Shown here piece after piece: positions 5,228 to 5,927 of a stretch of DNA of 5,927 bases. Source of the stretch: Verrucomicrobiota bacterium (GTDB lineage Bacteria; Verrucomicrobiota; Verrucomicrobiia; Limisphaerales; CAZBKV01); assembly GCA_021160185.1 (NCBI GenBank), contig JAGHDA010000215.1:1-5927 (forward strand), given 5' to 3'. Under the pieces are notes generated by a model, which was not told the origin of the DNA, searched no databases, and worked only from the letters and a program-made list of their open reading frames with translations. The position numbers and the translations under genes are program-made. The stretch's first letter is position 1, and every line of letters starts with the position of its first letter.

Positions 5228-5770
5228 ATGACGCGCGCAACAAGACAGCCTGCTTGGACGCATGCGGAACTTAAGGTTCAAGTCCGCGGCGAGCTCCGCC
5301 GTTCAGAAACCTCCCGGCGCAAACCGAAACTCCTCGAGCGGATGAGCCAAGCGCTCCGCTCGCGCCATTACAACCGATGGACCACGCAAGCGTATTACCG
5401 ATGGCTCAAGCGGTTCATCTTCTTTCACAAGGTGCGTCATCCCGTCGAAATGGGCGGGGCGGAAGCCAACGCCTTCCTGACGCATCTTGCGCTCAAGGAG
5501 AAGGTCAGCGCCTCGATGCAGAATCAGGCGCTTTCAGCGTTGCTGTTCCTTTATCGCCATGTGCTGGGGCGCGAAATCGGCGACTTGGGCGAAGTCATCC
5601 GCGCCTGGAAGCCCAAGCGCCTGCCTGTCGTCATGAACCGTGACGAAGTCAAGGCGATCCACGAACGCGGCCTGGCCGTTGGCTGGGGCCGCGTCCTGTT
5701 ACCCGGCGCTCTCGACTGCGTTCTCAACCGAGGCGGCAAGGGCGTGAGAAGCCCCGTGGGCGATCTGTGA
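5228..5770 (+). pseudogene. intI: Integron integrase remnant lacking its catalytic core, 180 aa
   Basis: Residues about 35-137 are a good match to the N-terminal core-binding domain of integron (IntI-type) tyrosine recombinases: RSRHYNRWTTQAYYRWLKRFI, HPVEMG, EANAFLTHLA, SASMQNQALSALLFLYRHVLG and RLPVVMNRDEV. After Val-Lys-Ala (141-143) the family would continue with about 65-70 residues containing the first catalytic Arg and the Lys. Here it jumps to IHERGLAVGWGRVLLPGALD (144-163), which normally precedes the insertion typical of IntI. It then jumps again to CVLNRGGKGVRSPVGDL, the normal C-terminus. The HxxR box, the second His and the nucleophilic Tyr are gone. In IntI1 the last segment reads YTHVL, and here LDCVL. 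Intact relatives are about 320-340 residues. Both losses keep the frame, so a DNA-binding fragment might still be made, but recombination activity is not expected. The family and deletions are inferred from recalled IntI sequences. Confidence 0.85.
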
Positions 5771-5787
5771 GGAAGAACGCAATGCGT

Positions 5788-5820
5788 GTTATGCGGAAAC
5801 CATACAAACAGTAGTTAGGC
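5788..5820 (+). other. Candidate integron recombination site (attI- or attC-like)
   Basis: GTTAGGC at 5814-5820 fits the integron core GTTRRRY exactly, with the expected crossover after its G. It is preceded by AAACAGTA, similar to the AAACAAA before GTTAGGC in attI1. GTTATGC at 5788-5794, 26 bases upstream, resembles the second, weaker binding box often seen beside it. The site begins 18 bases after the integrase stop, before a new gene on the same strand. A 7-base core alone is weak evidence; position and context raise it. No full attC with paired R''/L'' arms can be drawn in this window. Confidence 0.45.
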
Positions 5821-5852
5821 GGCCTTCGCACCATTGCACACCAACGCTAAAC

Positions 5853-5857
5853 AGGAG
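5853..5857 (+). promoter_or_regulatory. Ribosome site of the gene entering at 5868
   Basis: AGGAG lies ten bases before the ATG at 5868, which is a slightly long but usable spacing. It supports 5868 over the in-frame ATG at 5910, which has no such site. Confidence 0.5.
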
Positions 5858-5867
5858 AGCGTAACCG

Positions 5868-5927
5868 ATGACCGAATGGGGACCTGATAATCCACATCCG
5901 CTTTCCCGCATGAAGACCGAACTGGTC
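5868..5927 (+). CDS. Start of a new gene, possibly a DNA methyltransferase (partial)
   Basis: The ATG at 5868 opens a frame that stays open to the window edge and gives 20 residues: MTEWGPDNPHPLSRMKTELV. A ribosome site AGGAG precedes it. The ending MKTELV, after a short leader with NPHPLS, resembles the N-terminus of a family of site-specific adenine DNA methyltransferases (type III Mod-like) that I recall from Planctomycetes and other bacteria. In those, the next residues read roughly WEGKYDEYG. Twenty residues cannot prove this. Position just after the candidate recombination site would make it the first gene of a cassette-like region. That this is a true gene start is likely. The methyltransferase identity is a guess at about one in three. 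Confidence 0.45.
   Translation, partial: MTEWGPDNPHPLSRMKTELV

Noticed and set aside
1..5927. CRISPR array, IS element ends or long direct repeats
   Set aside because: No regularly spaced repeats, no transposase and no terminal inverted repeats were seen.

Overview
The window is GC-rich and densely packed. It looks like a chromosome fragment from a PVC-superphylum bacterium, most likely Verrucomicrobiota. This rests on three protein types: a small zinc-ribbon protein with a C-terminal membrane anchor, a secreted propeller/helical protein, and a secreted-protein tail ending in Phe-Tyr-Arg-Val. The assignment comes from recalled family resemblance, not from a search.

Left part (1-3546). A plus-strand gene ends at 87 and is followed by a strong intrinsic terminator (114-143). 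Three minus-strand genes then read leftwards from about 3546. The first is a tandem ACT-domain protein (3136-3546) with a consensus ribosome site and a recognisable promoter. A 254-base gap with an 11-bp hairpin follows. Next comes the small zinc-ribbon/membrane protein (2615-2881), whose stop overlaps the start of an 802-residue secreted protein (210-2618) in an ATGA junction. The last two are therefore probably translationally coupled.

Middle (3547-4868). A short two-helix membrane protein (3649-4035, plus) is divergent from the ACT gene. It is convergent with a secreted coiled-coil protein carrying two copies of a helical repeat (4032-4868, minus). The two convergent stop codons share one TTAA. 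A 10-bp inverted repeat lies just inside the end of the plus-strand gene.

Right part (4869-5927). A 359-base stretch without a clear gene leads to an integron-type tyrosine recombinase gene (5228-5770). It keeps the N-terminal DNA-binding domain and the last residues of the family. Two in-frame deletions have removed every catalytic residue. About 40 bases after its stop is an attI/attC-like site ending in GTTAGGC, and then a new gene starts at 5868 and runs off the window. Its first 20 residues resemble the start of a family of DNA methyltransferases, but this is tentative. The arrangement suggests a decayed integron, in the order integrase, then recombination site, then first gene, all on the same strand. 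This part is the most interesting in the window.
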